From Rheinheimera pacifica (GTDB lineage Bacteria; Pseudomonadota; Gammaproteobacteria; Enterobacterales; Alteromonadaceae): a stretch of 64,000 nucleotides of DNA. Below the pieces are notes generated by a model. The model made no database searches. It saw nothing but the letters and a program-made list of their open reading frames with translations, and had not been told where the DNA came from. How positions within the stretch are numbered: the stretch's first letter is position 1; each line of letters starts with the position of its first letter. Location: positions 1 to 64,000 of the forward strand of contig NZ_FNXF01000007.1 in assembly GCF_900108485.1 (NCBI RefSeq), in the 5' to 3' direction. Position numbers and translations under genes: made by a program. Below, piece after piece: positions 15,591 to 27,505 of this stretch.

Positions 15591-18500
15591 TTAATTAAAT
15601 TCCAGTTCTATTGTTGCCAATTGCTTTAACTGGTGCAACAAAGCGTCGGCTGGCGTTATCCACCATTGTGTCCCAAGCTGTAACATCACTTCGCCTTCCT
15701 GGCGTTGATAGCGGAGTTTAACCGGCACCGTACCTGCTTTAAATTCACCCAGTACCTGCTGCAATCTTTGCAGGTAATTGTGGTCTATTTGTGCCGATTG
15801 TACAGTGATATTCAACGATCTCAGAGATTTTTCCCTTACCTGAGTAATCTCGCTGACATCGCGGCCGGTCATTGTAAGGCCACCGTTAAAATCATCAAAG
15901 CTGACCTGTCCCGTTATTACCAGGATCCGGTCTTTTTGTAGCTGTTGTTCGAAGTTTTCCAGTAAATCCGGGAAAAACCGTACATCAAGCCGCGCAGACT
16001 TATCATCGAGCGTAACAATAGCCCAGCGCCGGCCTTTTTTGTTAATCATCACCCGCACTGATACCACTAAGCCGGCAACAGTGACACTTTGATCTTTCCT
16101 GGTTGGCTGCAGTTCCACCAACCGGCAATTAATATAGCGCGGAATTTCTTCCAGATAACGGTTTATCGGATGGCCGGTTAAATATAAGCCTAAGGTTTCA
16201 CGCTCACCTTCCAGCCAGACTTCATCTGCCCACGGCTCTACCTGCTTAAACGCTGCCGCAGCGTGCTCCGGCTCAGGGCTTAACAAACCGAATAAGTCAT
16301 CCTGCCCTACGGCCTGTGCTTTAGCGTGCTGCTCGGCGGCTTTCATTGCCTCTTCCAGCGTGGCTGACAACGCAGCACGGTGCGGGCCTAAACGATCCAT
16401 GGCGCCGGACAAAATCAGCTTTTCTATAACACGACGGTTAAGCTTTTTTAGATCAACCTTGGCGCAAAAATCAAATAAGTCGCTAAAGCTGCCATGTTTG
16501 TTGCGCGCTTCAAGAATAGCTTCTATCGGGCCTTCACCTACACCTTTAATGGCACCTATGCCGTAAACAATGTGGCCTTGCTCATTAACGGTAAACTTAT
16601 ACACCCCGGCGTTAACATCGGGCGGAATAAGCTTTAGTTTCATCCGCTCGCATTCATCCACCAGCGTTACAATTTTATCGGTGTTGTCCATATCGGCCGA
16701 CATTACCGCTGCCATAAACTCGGCCGGGTAATGCGCCTTCATCCACAGCGTTTGGTATGACACCAGCGCATAAGCGGCAGAGTGCGATTTATTAAAGCCG
16801 TAACCGGCAAATTTTTCTACCAGATCGAAAATCTTAATTGCCAGATCCGGGTCTATGCCATTTTTCGCCGCACCTTCCTGGAAGGTATCGCGCTGTTTGG
16901 CCATCTCTTCGGGCTTTTTCTTACCCATAGCCCGGCGTAATAAGTCGGCGCCGCCAAGCGAGTAACCCGACAGCACCTGAGCTATCTGCATTACCTGTTC
17001 CTGATACAGAATAATGCCGTACGTCGGCTCAAGAATTGGCTTTAATGAATCATGCTGCCAGGTCGCATCCGGATAAGAGATAGCTTCACGGCCACGCTTA
17101 CGGTCGATAAAGTTATCTACCATGCCCGATTGCAACGGCCCGGGCCGGAACAATGCTACCAGAGCTATCATATCTTCAAAGCAGTCTGGTTGCAGGCGGC
17201 GGATTAAGTCTTTCATACCGCGCGATTCGAGCTGGAATACTGCCGTGGTATCGGCTTTTTGCAGTAAATCGAAGCTTCGTTTGTCTACCAGCGGAATGCT
17301 GTTAATGTCGATGCTGTCGCGGCCTTCTTTCTTTAGCCGCGTATTGGCCATATTCACTGCCCATTGCAAAATGGTCAGGGTACGCAGGCCTAAGAAGTCG
17401 AATTTAACCAGGCCGGCATATTCCACATCGTTTTTATCAAACTGGGTAACCGGGTTGTTGCCTTCATCATCGCAGTAAAGCGGGGAGAAATCGGTAATTT
17501 TAGTTGGCGCTATAACCACGCCACCGGCGTGTTTACCGGCGTTACGGGTTACACCTTCAAGCTGACGCGCCATATCAATCAGATCTTTTACTTCCTGATC
17601 CTGAGCATACAACTCCGGCAGGCGCGGTTCTTCTTTAAACGCCTGCTCCAGCGTCATGCCGGGTGTGGGCGGGATCAGCTTGGAGATGCGGTCAACAAAA
17701 CCATACGGGTGGCCGAGCACCCGGCCAACATCACGGATCACCGCTTTGGCGGCCATAGTACCAAAGGTAATAATTTGCGATACTGCTTCACGGCCATACA
17801 TATCGGCAACGTGATCTATTACTTCGTCGCGCCTGTCCATACAGAAATCGACGTCAAAATCGGGCATTGATACCCGCTCAGGGTTTAAGAACCGCTCGAA
17901 CAGCAGATCGAATTCCAGCGGGTCTAAATCAGTAATTTTAAGCGCATACGCCACTAATGAACCGGCACCTGAACCACGCCCCGGCCCTACCGGAATATCA
18001 TTATCTTTACTCCACTGAATAAACTCCATCACTACCAGAAAGTAGCCGGGGAACCCCATCTGGTTAATAACGTCCAGTTCTATTTGTAACCGCTCATCAT
18101 ACTCGACACGTTTTTGTGCCCTCTCACTGGCATCAGGGAACAACTGCAGCAAGCGCTCTTCCAGGCCTTCGCGTGATTTCATTACCAGAAAATCAGCGTC
18201 TGTCATGCCGCCGGTAGGGAACGCCGGCAGAAAATACTCCCCCAGCCGGATGGTGACATTACAACGTTTGGCTATCTCAACGGAGTTTTGCAGTGCTTCT
18301 GGCAAATCAGCAAACAGCTGTTGCATTTCCTGCTCAGACTTCAGGTATTGCTGTTCAGAATACAATTTAGGCCGGCGCTTATCGTCCAGCGTAAAGCCGT
18401 CGTGAATAGCAACCCGGATCTCATGGGCCGGAAAGTCTTCCGGTTGTAAAAACACCACCTCGTTGGTAGCCACCAGCGGCAAGTCATATTGCTCGGCTAA

Positions 18501-19061
18501 GGTAACGGCTTTTTGAATATACAACTCTTCATCCGGCCGCCCGGTTCGGGTAATTTCCAGATAAAAGCGCTGGGGAAAATGCTGCTGATAAAACTGCAGT
18601 AGCTGGGTCAGGCTTTGGCCGTTTTCTTTTAACAGTGCTTTACCAACCAGGCCATCCTTAGCACCGGATAAGATAATCACGCCCTGGGCAAACTCAGCCA
18701 GCCAGTCATGCTCAATTTGTGGTTTGCCTTCAACATGACCACGCAGATAGGCTTTGGAAATAAGCCGGCTAAGATTCTGATAACCGGTGTTATCTGCTGC
18801 CAGCAGCAGCATGCGGCTGCTCTCGCTGCCAAATAACGGATGTTGCACCCAGCAATCAACGCCGATGATAGGTTTAATACCGGCTTCATGGGCTGTACTG
18901 TAAAACCGCACCAGACCGCAAAAATTCATTTGATCAGTCAGCGCCAGTGCTGGCATTGCCAGCTTTTGTGCTGCTTTAACGATGGGCTTAACTTTGGCGA
19001 CACCGTCGATCATCGAAAAATCGCTGTGTACGCGCAAATGGATAAAGGCAGGAGAACTCAT
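15591..19061 (-). CDS. dnaE: DNA polymerase III subunit alpha
   Basis: The replicative polymerase catalytic subunit, 1,156 residues (E. coli 1,160). Order: N-terminal PHP domain ([16 protein letters not shown]), polymerase core with the catalytic [15 protein letters not shown] aspartates near residue 400, fingers with [16 protein letters not shown] and a helix-hairpin-helix region ([19 protein letters not shown]). An OB domain ([13 protein letters not shown]) and the tau-binding C terminus follow. The DLFGLL stretch near residue 920 is a likely clamp-binding motif (QDDLFGLL). The start overlaps the end of rnhB by 4 bases. Confidence 0.98.
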   Translation of the reverse strand: MSSPAFIHLRVHSDFSMIDGVAKVKPIVKAAQKLAMPALALTDQMNFCGLVRFYSTAHEAGIKPIIGVDCWVQHPLFGSESSRMLLLAADNTGYQNLSRLISKAYLRGHVEGKPQIEHDWLAEFAQGVIILSGAKDGLVGKALLKENGQSLTQLLQFYQQHFPQRFYLEITRTGRPDEELYIQKAVTLAEQYDLPLVATNEVVFLQPEDFPAHEIRVAIHDGFTLDDKRRPKLYSEQQYLKSEQEMQQLFADLPEALQNSVEIAKRCNVTIRLGEYFLPAFPTGGMTDADFLVMKSREGLEERLLQLFPDASERAQKRVEYDERLQIELDVINQMGFPGYFLVVMEFIQWSKDNDIPVGPGRGSGAGSLVAYALKITDLDPLEFDLLFERFLNPERVSMPDFDVDFCMDRRDEVIDHVADMYGREAVSQIITFGTMAAKAVIRDVGRVLGHPYGFVDRISKLIPPTPGMTLEQAFKEEPRLPELYAQDQEVKDLIDMARQLEGVTRNAGKHAGGVVIAPTKITDFSPLYCDDEGNNPVTQFDKNDVEYAGLVKFDFLGLRTLTILQWAVNMANTRLKKEGRDSIDINSIPLVDKRSFDLLQKADTTAVFQLESRGMKDLIRRLQPDCFEDMIALVALFRPGPLQSGMVDNFIDRKRGREAISYPDATWQHDSLKPILEPTYGIILYQEQVMQIAQVLSGYSLGGADLLRRAMGKKKPEEMAKQRDTFQEGAAKNGIDPDLAIKIFDLVEKFAGYGFNKSHSAAYALVSYQTLWMKAHYPAEFMAAVMSADMDNTDKIVTLVDECERMKLKLIPPDVNAGVYKFTVNEQGHIVYGIGAIKGVGEGPIEAILEARNKHGSFSDLFDFCAKVDLKKLNRRVIEKLILSGAMDRLGPHRAALSATLEEAMKAAEQHAKAQAVGQDDLFGLLSPEPEHAAAAFKQVEPWADEVWLEGERETLGLYLTGHPINRYLEEIPRYINCRLVELQPTRKDQSVTVAGLVVSVRVMINKKGRRWAIVTLDDKSARLDVRFFPDLLENFEQQLQKDRILVITGQVSFDDFNGGLTMTGRDVSEITQVREKSLRSLNITVQSAQIDHNYLQRLQQVLGEFKAGTVPVKLRYQRQEGEVMLQLGTQWWITPADALLHQLKQLATIELEFN

Positions 19062-19657
19062 AACTCCTGTTGCTCCAGCATCTGTCGTACCGGCTTAAAG
19101 CTACGCCGGTGCTCACTTAATACACCATGGGCACTAATGGCAGCCAAATGAGCAGCTGTGGGGTAACCTTTGTGCGCAGCAAAACCATAATCCGGGTAAG
19201 CCTGATGCAAAGTGTGCATTTCAGTATCACGTGCCACTTTGGCCAAAATAGAAGCGGCACTGATCTCCGGCACCAGTAAATCACCTTTTACTACAGCACT
19301 GGCTGGCACGCCAAAATCTGTGGTGCGGTTGCCGTCTACCAGTACCCATTCTGGTTGAATACTCAGCGCAGCCACGGCGCGGCGCATTGCCAGCATAGTG
19401 GCGTGTAAAATATTAAGCTGATCAATTTCTGCAGGCTCAGCCCTGCCAAGCGCCCAACACAGAGCATTTTGCTTAATGAGTTCAGCCAGCTCAGTGCGGC
19501 GCTTTTCAGACAATTTTTTTGAGTCGGTAAGCCCGGCAATGGGTTTATTAGGGTCTAATATCACTGCAGCGGTTACCACAGCACCAATTAACGGGCCGCG
19601 GCCAACTTCATCCACGCCGCAAATCAGCTGTACGTCAGGTCGTTGATACAACATCAT
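19058..19657 (-). CDS. rnhB: Ribonuclease HII
   Basis: A 199-residue enzyme that removes RNA and single ribonucleotides from DNA-RNA hybrids. Catalytic acidic residues are visible in [15 protein letters not shown] (D and E of DEVGRG) and [10 protein letters not shown], and the later [15 protein letters not shown] and [12 protein letters not shown] match the family. It overlaps lpxB by 23 bases and dnaE by 4 bases, showing tight coupling in the lpxB-rnhB-dnaE order found in E. coli. Confidence 0.97.
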   Translation of the reverse strand: MMLYQRPDVQLICGVDEVGRGPLIGAVVTAAVILDPNKPIAGLTDSKKLSEKRRTELAELIKQNALCWALGRAEPAEIDQLNILHATMLAMRRAVAALSIQPEWVLVDGNRTTDFGVPASAVVKGDLLVPEISAASILAKVARDTEMHTLHQAYPDYGFAAHKGYPTAAHLAAISAHGVLSEHRRSFKPVRQMLEQQEL

Positions 19658-20798
19658 CTGCTACCTGTAAAATTGCTTCTGCCGCTTTGATGCTGGCATT
19701 ACATTTAATACTTTGATGAATAACCCGGTACTGCTGCAACAAGGTAGCCCGCTCTGAACTTAGTAAGGGTACCATCGCATTTACCAGAGCCTGCGGCGTC
19801 ACCTGATGCTGCAATAATTCCGTAACCATACCACGCCCGGCCAGCAAATTTGGCAAACTAAAATGCGCCAGCTTTACCAGCCGTTTGCCAATTTGATAAG
19901 TAAGCCAATTAGCCCGGTAAGACACCACCATCAGGCACTTGGCTAACATGGCTTCAAGTGTGGCGGTACCTGAGGTAATAAAAGTTGCATCAGACGCTAA
20001 CAATACCTGTCGGGCCTGGCCGGTAAATTCGGTGATGTGCAGCTCTGGCGCAATCTGCTGTTTAATCGCATTAAACTGTGCGGCCTTTGCCTGCGTCACC
20101 ATATTGGTAACGAACTGTATATCGGGGAACTGTTGTTGTAGCAGTAATGCGGCCTGCAGAAAATCACCCGCCAGCAGTTTAATTTCATTGGTACGGCTGC
20201 CAGGCATAATCGCCAGTACCAGCTTATCCGGCTGTAACCCCAATTCGGCTTTTGCTGCGGCTTTATCCACGTCCAGCGGCATCGTATCGGCCATGGTGTG
20301 GCCAACAAAAGTACAGGGTACCTGATATTTATCGTAAAAAGCTTTTTCAAATGGCAGCAGGGATAACACCATATTGGTGGCGGCAGCAATTTTAAAAATA
20401 CGTTTATGCCGCCATGCCCACACTGACGGGCTAACGTAATGTACGGTTTTAATGCCGGCTTGTTTCAGTTTTAATTCAACCGGCAGGTTAAAATCGGGTG
20501 CATCGATACCCACAAACACATCGGGTTTATCAGCCAGCAAAGCAGCAAGAATTTCGCGTTTAACCTGCAGTAAGCGTGGTAAACGGCCAAGCACCTCAAC
20601 AATGCCCATCACCGCCAGCTCTTCCATATCAAACAGCGCGTTAAAACCCAGTGCCTGCATACGCGGCCCGCCAATGCCGTAAAACACCGCATCCGGATGC
20701 ATAGCTTTAAGCGCGCTGATCAGATCAGCACCTAAAATATCGCCGGAGTGTTCCCCGGCGATAATGGCGATTTTTAAAGGCGTCTCAGTAATCGCCAT
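19635..20798 (-). CDS. lpxB: Lipid-A-disaccharide synthase
   Basis: A 387-residue GT19-family glycosyltransferase that joins UDP-diacylglucosamine and lipid X to make the lipid A disaccharide. Family marks are [59 protein letters not shown] and MPGSRTNEI. It acts as a peripheral enzyme on the inner membrane. Its start overlaps the lpxA stop by one base. Downstream it overlaps rnhB. Confidence 0.97.
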   Translation of the reverse strand: MAITETPLKIAIIAGEHSGDILGADLISALKAMHPDAVFYGIGGPRMQALGFNALFDMEELAVMGIVEVLGRLPRLLQVKREILAALLADKPDVFVGIDAPDFNLPVELKLKQAGIKTVHYVSPSVWAWRHKRIFKIAAATNMVLSLLPFEKAFYDKYQVPCTFVGHTMADTMPLDVDKAAAKAELGLQPDKLVLAIMPGSRTNEIKLLAGDFLQAALLLQQQFPDIQFVTNMVTQAKAAQFNAIKQQIAPELHITEFTGQARQVLLASDATFITSGTATLEAMLAKCLMVVSYRANWLTYQIGKRLVKLAHFSLPNLLAGRGMVTELLQHQVTPQALVNAMVPLLSSERATLLQQYRVIHQSIKCNASIKAAEAILQVADDVVSTT

Positions 20799-21568
20799 CA
20801 GCGCACTATGCCTCTGCTGGCATTAGCGATAAAGTCGGTAAAGAGTTTTAACTCAGGCACTTCTGCGGCTCTATCCTGCAGTGCCGCCAGAGCTTCTGCT
20901 ACTGTCTGGCCTTTGCGGTACACTTCTTTGTAGGCACGGCGTATCTCCAGCAACGCTTCGCTGTTGTAGCCACGGCGTTTTAAACCTTCAGTATTAATAC
21001 CGCCGGGCACGCAAGGTGCGCCATGTACCATCAGATATGGCGGTACATCTTTTAATACAATAGAGCCGCCGCCGCAGAAACTGTGCGCGCCGATGTGTAC
21101 AAACTGATGCACACCGGTCATACCACCTAAAATAGCCCAGTCGCCAACATGTACGTGGCCGGCAGCCTGAGCACTGCTGGCAAAAATGGTGTGGTTACCT
21201 ATCACGCAGTCGTGGGCAATGTGTGTGGTATTCATAAACAGGTTATGGTTACCAATAATGGTTTTACCCTGATCCTGCACCGTGCCACGGTGTACAGAGC
21301 AGCCTTCACGGAACACGTTATAGTCACCAACAATCAGTTCGGTGGCTTCACCTTTATACTTTTTGTCCTGACAAGCTTCGCCAATGCTGGCAAACTGAAA
21401 AAAATGATTACCTTTACCGATTGTGCTGGGGCCTTTAATCACTACATGCGATTCGAGTATGCAGTCATCCCCAAGCACAACGTTATGGCCTATATAACAA
21501 AGTGGGCCAATTTTAACGTTATTACCAAGCTTAGCGCTGGCTTCAATTACAGCAGTTGGATGGATCAC
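20798..21568 (-). CDS. lpxA: UDP-N-acetylglucosamine acyltransferase
   Basis: A left-handed beta-helix trimer enzyme that performs the first acylation of lipid A synthesis. Hexapeptide repeats fill the N-terminal two thirds (IHPTAVIEASAKLG onward). The catalytic histidine sits in NTTHIAHDCVIGNH, and GLKRRGYNSEAL leads the helical tail. I place the start at GTG 21568, giving 256 residues, because GAGAG lies 7 bases upstream and the protein then begins MIHPTAVIE as in related species. An upstream GTG at 21589 lies inside fabZ without a good site. The fabZ stop codon and this start are one base apart. Confidence 0.96.
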   Translation of the reverse strand: MIHPTAVIEASAKLGNNVKIGPLCYIGHNVVLGDDCILESHVVIKGPSTIGKGNHFFQFASIGEACQDKKYKGEATELIVGDYNVFREGCSVHRGTVQDQGKTIIGNHNLFMNTTHIAHDCVIGNHTIFASSAQAAGHVHVGDWAILGGMTGVHQFVHIGAHSFCGGGSIVLKDVPPYLMVHGAPCVPGGINTEGLKRRGYNSEALLEIRRAYKEVYRKGQTVAEALAALQDRAAEVPELKLFTDFIANASRGIVR

Positions 21569-21569
21569 G

Positions 21570-22022
21570 TTATAACTCTCTTCTGGCACACATCAGCTCA
21601 GCCGAGCAGACAATCTGGCCTTCAACTTTAGCTTCGCCGTAAAACTTCCACATGTTGCGGCGCTCTTTTAAAAATTTCACTTCCAGTATCATCGTATCAC
21701 CTGGCAATACCGGCTTTTTAAAACGCGCTTCATCTATAGCGGCGAACAGGTAAAGTTCATTCTCTGAACGCTCGGTAACGGTTTTAAAACCCAGAATGCC
21801 TGTAGCCTGAGCCAGGGCTTCTAAGATCAGCACACCAGGAAAAATAGGCATTCCCGGAAAATGACCGGTAAAAATAGGCTCATTAATAGTGACATTTTTA
21901 AGCGCCGTCAGACTTTCGCCCGGCGTGAAATCCAGTACACGATCAATCAGTAAAAACGGGTAACGATGTGGCAATAATGCCATAATTTCCTGAATTTGCA
22001 GGCTATTAAGTTGGTTAGCCAA
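21570..22022 (-). CDS. fabZ: 3-hydroxyacyl-[ACP] dehydratase FabZ
   Basis: A 150-residue hot-dog-fold dehydratase that removes water from hydroxyacyl-ACP in fatty-acid elongation. The catalytic histidine is in [13 protein letters not shown]. The glutamate lies in the [21 protein letters not shown] helix. It competes with LpxA and LpxD for hydroxymyristoyl-ACP, and its place between lpxD and lpxA reflects that branch point. Confidence 0.98.
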   Translation of the reverse strand: MANQLNSLQIQEIMALLPHRYPFLLIDRVLDFTPGESLTALKNVTINEPIFTGHFPGMPIFPGVLILEALAQATGILGFKTVTERSENELYLFAAIDEARFKKPVLPGDTMILEVKFLKERRNMWKFYGEAKVEGQIVCSAELMCARREL

Positions 22023-22036
22023 AGCTATTCCTCTGT

Positions 22037-23089
22037 CTAGTGGTCAGCATCCTGTGCTTTTTGCACAGTCGCAAGCTGGTTTTCCAGTTGCTTTACCCGC
22101 TGATAAAGTTGGTCTATTTGCCGCAGCTTAACGGTGTTTTTTCGCCATTCAGCATTGGTTGTTGCCGGAATACCTGAAGTATATACGCCTTTCTCTGTGA
22201 TCGGCTTCATTACCATTGCCATACCGGAAATATGCGCACCGTCACAAATCTCAATATGGCCATTAAGCACCGCCGCGCCACCAATAATACAGTAACGGCC
22301 AATTTTGGTGCTGCCGGCAACCACGGTACAACCGGCAATTGCTGTATGATCACCAATGCGGACATTGTGTGCAATCTGGCACTGATTATCGATAATTACG
22401 TTGTTGCCGATAACGGTATCTTCAATCGCACCGCGATCTATAGTGGCATTGGCACCTATTTCACAATCGTCGCCAATAGTCACGGTACCGGTTTGCGGTA
22501 TTTTAACCCAGTTGCCACGTTCGTTAGCAAAGCCAAAACCGTCTGCGCCCACTACAGCACCACTGTGCACTATACAACGCTTGCCAATATTCACCCGATG
22601 ATACACGGTAACGTTAGCCCAAAGCCGACTACCGTCGCCAATAATTGCCTGTTCACCGATAAAGCAGCCTGCTCCAATTTGCGCAGCATCGCCAATGACA
22701 GCACCGGCAGCAATAATAGCATTAGCGCCAACCGATACACCGATGCCTAAGGTTGCACTGGCATCAATCACTGCCGTCGGATGAATACCCTTTGCTGCGG
22801 TTGGTGTTGAATCCAACAGCTGGGCCACCCGGGCAAAAGCAACGTAAGGGTCTTTTACCACCAGAGCGTTAACGCCTGGCGCAAGAAACGGGGCATCATC
22901 TGCAGTGATAAGCACAGCAGAGGCAGAAGTTTCGGTTAAGAATTTGCGGTATTTGCTGTTAGACAGGAAGCTAATCTGGCCACTGCCAGCATTTTCCAGC
23001 GTTGCAATTGAAACGATGCTGCAAGCAGCATCGCCAATTAGCTGAGCATCTACCTGCTCAGCCAGTTCTGTTAAGGTATAACTTGCCAT
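22037..23089 (-). CDS. lpxD: UDP-3-O-(3-hydroxymyristoyl)glucosamine N-acyltransferase
   Basis: A 350-residue enzyme for the third step of lipid A synthesis. The N-terminal uridine-binding domain (about 1-100) ends before a hexapeptide-repeat beta-helix (about 105-310). The catalytic histidine is in [22 protein letters not shown]-terminal helical stretch ([17 protein letters not shown]) follows, as in other LpxD proteins. The start overlaps the skp stop by one base (TAATG). Confidence 0.97.
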   Translation of the reverse strand: MASYTLTELAEQVDAQLIGDAACSIVSIATLENAGSGQISFLSNSKYRKFLTETSASAVLITADDAPFLAPGVNALVVKDPYVAFARVAQLLDSTPTAAKGIHPTAVIDASATLGIGVSVGANAIIAAGAVIGDAAQIGAGCFIGEQAIIGDGSRLWANVTVYHRVNIGKRCIVHSGAVVGADGFGFANERGNWVKIPQTGTVTIGDDCEIGANATIDRGAIEDTVIGNNVIIDNQCQIAHNVRIGDHTAIAGCTVVAGSTKIGRYCIIGGAAVLNGHIEICDGAHISGMAMVMKPITEKGVYTSGIPATTNAEWRKNTVKLRQIDQLYQRVKQLENQLATVQKAQDADH

Positions 23090-23607
23090 TATTTTGCTTT
23101 ACTTGCCTGGGCCACAACAGCTTCAGAAATGTCATATTCTGGTTTGGCATACACTGCTGCACCGGAATTCAGCACCATATCAAACTTTTCGCGCTCTGCT
23201 ACCACATCAATAGCCGCTTTAATCAACGCCAATACTTTATTACGCTCTTCAGCCTGACGGTTACGGATTTCTTCATCCAGTGGCCGGGCTAATTGCTCAT
23301 ATTGCTGACGCTGATTGGTTAACGCAGTTTTCAGCTCGTCTTGCTGCTTTTCGCTCATGGTAGGGCCATCGCGACGCAGTTTTTCAATATTGAAGTTAAT
23401 ATCTTTTTCCAGCTTTCCTACCGCTTCAATACGCTTGGCAAACTCATTTTTGATGGTTTCCTGCATTGCAGCCGACTGAGGAATTTGTGCGGCAACAGCT
23501 TGTACGTCAACAAAAGCAATTTTCATCTCTTTTGCAGCCACATTACCCGCCAGCACTAAACCGGCAATCAGTAACACAGCAGATTTTACAATTTTACGGT
23601 TAAACAT
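23089..23607 (-). CDS. skp: Periplasmic chaperone Skp (OmpH)
   Basis: A 172-residue secreted chaperone that holds unfolded outer-membrane proteins on their way to BamA. It has a signal peptide (basic N terminus, hydrophobic core to about residue 25, cleavage near NVAAK), then [18 protein letters not shown]. Long charged helices forming the jellyfish-like arms and a conserved beta-strand C terminus ([10 protein letters not shown]) follow. It lies 23 bases downstream of bamA, the usual order, and is coupled to lpxD. Confidence 0.95.
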   Translation of the reverse strand: MFNRKIVKSAVLLIAGLVLAGNVAAKEMKIAFVDVQAVAAQIPQSAAMQETIKNEFAKRIEAVGKLEKDINFNIEKLRRDGPTMSEKQQDELKTALTNQRQQYEQLARPLDEEIRNRQAEERNKVLALIKAAIDVVAEREKFDMVLNSGAAVYAKPEYDISEAVVAQASKAK

Positions 23608-23630
23608 CTTATATTCCCTATTATTCTAAT

Positions 23631-26120
23631 CTAGAAAGTTGTACCAATATTGAAACTAAAGTTTTCTTGTAAGTCACCATCATATTTTTTGATGATTTTT
23701 GCCAAACTGAACGTTAATGGTCCCATCGGCGAAATCCATTGTAAAGATACACCAGCTGTTGCCCGAATCAAACTGGCATCTGAGTAATCGATCAGCTCCG
23801 GTTGATTCTGGTTGGTCACTAACTTTGTTAAACCGGCATAGCGGTTAATATCAAACTCAGTATCCCAGACATTACCGGCATCGACAAATATACTGGTACG
23901 CACTGAATTACGATAGTCGTCACTTAAAAACGGAGTTGGTGTAATCAGTTCCAGCGTTGCCACGGCTTTAGCATTACCGCCGATCGAACGTTGAGATACC
24001 TGATAACTGTCATTCTCCGGGCCGCTTGGGATGCCACCTGAACCATAATTAGGATCCGGCAAGCCAGGTACGGTTTGGGCATAACGGAAGATAGCGTGCG
24101 GGCCTATAATACGGCTCTCAAACCCGCGCATATTATCGCCGCCAGCATAGAAGTTTTCAGTAAAGGGTAAAGTATAGTCATAACCGTTTTTCGAGCCATA
24201 ACCGTTACCATAACCTGTTTCCAGCTTGCTAAGGAATGACCAGGCATGATCGTTACTAAGCGGAATATAGTTACGCGCTTCAAACATCACTTTGTAGTAG
24301 GTCAGATCTGAGTTGGGCGTAGTGGCCCGTATTGTTGCTCCCAGATAAAGCCCTGCTGTCGGGAATAAACCGCGGTTTAGCGTACTTCTTACCCAACCGG
24401 CCGACAATTCATAGTTAGTAAACTGATAACCGCCGTCCGGGTTTTGCGCATCTAATAATACACCGCGGAAGTGGCGTAACTGATCATACTCATTAATCGA
24501 GTTAATCTTATTCACCACATAGTTGGCGCCAAAATTTAACCGGTTATATTCGTTAATCGGGTAACCGATACTAGCGCCGAAACCATAGCGCTGCTGGTTA
24601 TAAGCCTCAAGGTTAGACGATGCACTGCTATAATCGGTATCAGAATAAAACACCTGGCCGCCCAGACTAACGCCGTCCAGTGTAAAATAAGGGTTAGTGT
24701 AGGTTGTGCTGATTGATTTCTGGTATTTATTGGTACTTAAGCTGATACCGGCACTATTACCGCTACCGAAGAAATTTTCCTGCTGTACGCCAATCTGAAA
24801 CGACATCCCCATATAGTTACCATAAGAGATACCGGCATTAAAACTGCCTGATGGCTGCTCTTTAATGGTAAAACCAATATCGACCTGATCATCAACACCC
24901 GCTACCGGCGCAGTAGCAAAATCCACTGACGCAATATATGGCAAACGCTGAATACGTTGCTTGGACAATTCAAGTGCGTCATTGGATAACCAGGCGCCTT
25001 CCATCTGTCTCAGTTCACGGCGCAGTACTTCATCTTTAGTACTGCTGTTGCCTGACATATTAATACGACGTACATACACACGTTTACCAGGATCCACGCT
25101 GATGGTTAATTCAACTTCTTTGGTATCTTCGTTGATATTCGGAATGGTGCGGACTTTGGAATTAGCATAGCCAAAACGCGCCAGTAGTTTGGCAATACTT
25201 TCTTCGGTATAAGTTACCAGAGCGCCGTTATATAACTGGCCTTGTTTTAACGGCATGATCTGACGGATAAATTCATCCTGGCCGATTAAATCACCAACAA
25301 ACTTCACCCCACTGATGGTGTATTTTTCACCCTCAGTGACATTCAGCGTTACATACACCGACTCTTTATCCGGGCTAACCGATACCTGTGAAGAATCAAT
25401 ATTGAAGCGCAGATAACCGCGGTCCAGATAGTAACTGTTAATCTTTTCTATATCGCCCTGCAGGGTTTGCTTTTGGTAACGGTCTGACGATAAAAAGCGC
25501 CACCAGGGTAGATCCTGCTTCGATTCAATATTGCTGAGTAGTTCTTCATCGGAGAACAGTTTATTCCCCACCACGTTGATCTGGCGGATAGAGGCTGCAT
25601 CGCCTTCATCAAACTTAATCTTCAGGTTAACCCGGTTACGCGGTAAATAAGTGACTTCAATTTCAACGCTGGCCTGGTATTTACCTACACCGTGATAAAA
25701 CTCTGTAAGACCATTCTCGATATTTTTCAGAATAGTTTTATCCAGCGGCTCACCGACTTCAATGCGGTTACCAGCCAGGCTCTCGTTCAGCTGATCTTCT
25801 TTGATGTCTTTATTGCCATCAAACTCTATGGCGTTAATGGTTGGCCGCTCGCGCAAACGATAAATTACCGTATTACCATCACGCAGCACCTGAATATCAT
25901 CGAAGTGCCCAGCGCTGTATAGCGTGCGGATACTGCGTGACAAATTATACTCTGTCACGGTATCGCCAACGTTAAAAGGCAGATTATTCAACGCAGCGCC
26001 CAGCGCCACACGTTGCAAACCTTCAACTTGAATATCCTGAACCGTAAATGATTCTTCAGCGAGCACCGAGTTGCTTGCCGAAGCAAGAAACATCGCAGCT
26101 ACTAATCGTTTAATTGTCAT
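23631..26120 (-). CDS. bamA: Outer-membrane assembly factor BamA
   Basis: The essential Omp85-family insertase, 829 residues (E. coli 810). It has a signal peptide ending near SNSVLA, five POTRA domains (about residues 25-420; the first begins FTVQDIQVEGLQRVALG) and a 16-strand barrel. The barrel includes the conserved loop-6 motif in RGFESRIIGPHAI (VRGF/Y type). It ends in phenylalanine (…FNIGTTF), which is the outer-membrane targeting signal. Located after rseP with a 26-base gap. I did not find a convincing sigma-E promoter directly in front of it. Confidence 0.97.
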   Translation of the reverse strand: MTIKRLVAAMFLASASNSVLAEESFTVQDIQVEGLQRVALGAALNNLPFNVGDTVTEYNLSRSIRTLYSAGHFDDIQVLRDGNTVIYRLRERPTINAIEFDGNKDIKEDQLNESLAGNRIEVGEPLDKTILKNIENGLTEFYHGVGKYQASVEIEVTYLPRNRVNLKIKFDEGDAASIRQINVVGNKLFSDEELLSNIESKQDLPWWRFLSSDRYQKQTLQGDIEKINSYYLDRGYLRFNIDSSQVSVSPDKESVYVTLNVTEGEKYTISGVKFVGDLIGQDEFIRQIMPLKQGQLYNGALVTYTEESIAKLLARFGYANSKVRTIPNINEDTKEVELTISVDPGKRVYVRRINMSGNSSTKDEVLRRELRQMEGAWLSNDALELSKQRIQRLPYIASVDFATAPVAGVDDQVDIGFTIKEQPSGSFNAGISYGNYMGMSFQIGVQQENFFGSGNSAGISLSTNKYQKSISTTYTNPYFTLDGVSLGGQVFYSDTDYSSASSNLEAYNQQRYGFGASIGYPINEYNRLNFGANYVVNKINSINEYDQLRHFRGVLLDAQNPDGGYQFTNYELSAGWVRSTLNRGLFPTAGLYLGATIRATTPNSDLTYYKVMFEARNYIPLSNDHAWSFLSKLETGYGNGYGSKNGYDYTLPFTENFYAGGDNMRGFESRIIGPHAIFRYAQTVPGLPDPNYGSGGIPSGPENDSYQVSQRSIGGNAKAVATLELITPTPFLSDDYRNSVRTSIFVDAGNVWDTEFDINRYAGLTKLVTNQNQPELIDYSDASLIRATAGVSLQWISPMGPLTFSLAKIIKKYDGDLQENFSFNIGTTF

Positions 26121-26146
26121 TATTTGAACTACTTATGATTAGTTAT

Positions 26147-27505
26147 TTACAAACGAGAAATATCGTTGAGCAGCGCAATTCCCATCAACATTAGCAGGAT
26201 CAGCGCTCCGAACCGGAAACCTGTTTCCTGCGTCTTTTCAGAGACAGGTTTGCCTCGTATTAGTTCCACCAACATATACATTAAGTGGCCACCATCCAGC
26301 ACCGGCAATGGCAGCAAATTGATAACGCCTAAGTTAACACTTATCAGGGCTAAAAACGACAGAAATGCTACTAAACCGAGGCTTGCCGTTGTACCTGCGC
26401 CTTGTGCAATGGAGATAGGGCCGCTCAAATGTTTGACAGAAACATCGCCTGTCAGCAGCTTGCCAATCATCGATACACTCAGACGGATAAATTGCCAGGT
26501 ATGGGCTGCACCAGCACCAAAAGCATCAATAACACCATATTGCCGGGTATAAAGCACACCTTCGGGCCAATCACTTACTTTAGGCGTAATACCCAACACA
26601 CCTTGGGAAAAACCATCAGCTGTAATAAGCAATGTTGGCGTGACATCAATGCTAAGCACAGCGCCGCTGCGCTCAACCTCAACCGATAGCTGTTGCTCTG
26701 GTGCATTGCTGATTAACGCTTGTAGCTGCGTCCACTGCGTAATATCAGTGCCATCAATGCGGATAATTTTATCATTTACCTGCAGGCCAGCCTGCTCTGC
26801 TGCTGAATCTGGTGCTACCCGCGCAATTTCCGTCAGGGCCTGAGGCCGGGCTAAATTAAGCCCAAGGCTGTCAAATACGCTTTGTTTTTCCGGGTCGAAC
26901 CGCCATTCAGCCGTGTTCAACGTTACTGAACGTCGCTGCTGCGTAACGATGTCCTGTAACCCCAGGGTAATACTGTGGCTGCCAATCTGCTCTACCAACA
27001 GCAAATTCACGCTACTGGCATCGGTGGCATTGTGCTGATTTACTGAAATAATTTGTTGTTGTGCCGTAATACCAGCCTGGGCTGCGATAGACTGCGGCGT
27101 AACACTGGCAACTACCGGGCGCATAGTTTGCACGCCAAGCATATACATCAGCCACAGAGCAAACACGGCGAAGATAAAGTTGGCAGCAGGGCCGGCGGCA
27201 ATAATGGCCATGCGTTGCCATACGGTTTTATGGTTAAACGCCAGATCTTTAAACTGCGGCAGCACCGGATCAACCCGCTCATCCAGCATGCGTACATAAC
27301 CACCCAACGGAATAGCCGCGATAACAAATTCCGTACCTTGCTTATCACGCCAACTCAGCAACGCTTTACCAAAACCTATGGAAAACCGCTTAACCAGTAC
27401 ACCATTTTTACGCGCAACCCAGAAATGGCCAAACTCATGTACAGTAATTAATACACCCAGCGCGACGATAAACGACAGCAAATTCCAAATCGCACCCGAC
27501 ATCAA
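26147..27505 (-). CDS. rseP: RIP zinc metalloprotease RseP
   Basis: A 452-residue inner-membrane site-2 protease that cuts RseA inside the membrane after DegS, releasing sigma-E. The HEFGH zinc motif is at residues 23-27 in the first membrane helix. Two PDZ domains lie about 115-310. The third ligand motif [12 protein letters not shown] is near residue 400. Membrane segments flank both. Its substrate gene rseA is encoded at 62988-63617 in this window. The start overlaps the dxr stop by 4 bases. Confidence 0.97.
   Translation of the reverse strand: MMSGAIWNLLSFIVALGVLITVHEFGHFWVARKNGVLVKRFSIGFGKALLSWRDKQGTEFVIAAIPLGGYVRMLDERVDPVLPQFKDLAFNHKTVWQRMAIIAAGPAANFIFAVFALWLMYMLGVQTMRPVVASVTPQSIAAQAGITAQQQIISVNQHNATDASSVNLLLVEQIGSHSITLGLQDIVTQQRRSVTLNTAEWRFDPEKQSVFDSLGLNLARPQALTEIARVAPDSAAEQAGLQVNDKIIRIDGTDITQWTQLQALISNAPEQQLSVEVERSGAVLSIDVTPTLLITADGFSQGVLGITPKVSDWPEGVLYTRQYGVIDAFGAGAAHTWQFIRLSVSMIGKLLTGDVSVKHLSGPISIAQGAGTTASLGLVAFLSFLALISVNLGVINLLPLPVLDGGHLMYMLVELIRGKPVSEKTQETGFRFGALILLMLMGIALLNDISRL

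Noticed and set aside
22232-22750. Long frame antisense to lpxD (172 codons), and a similar one antisense to lpxA at 21149-21631
   Set aside because: Hexapeptide-repeat genes often leave long open frames on the other strand; the products are Asn/Thr/Ile-rich and lack any motif.
26121-26146. A sigma-E promoter immediately before bamA
   Set aside because: Neither a GGAACTT-like -35 nor a GTCTAA-like -10 can be seen in the 26-base spacer; any such promoter must lie inside rseP.
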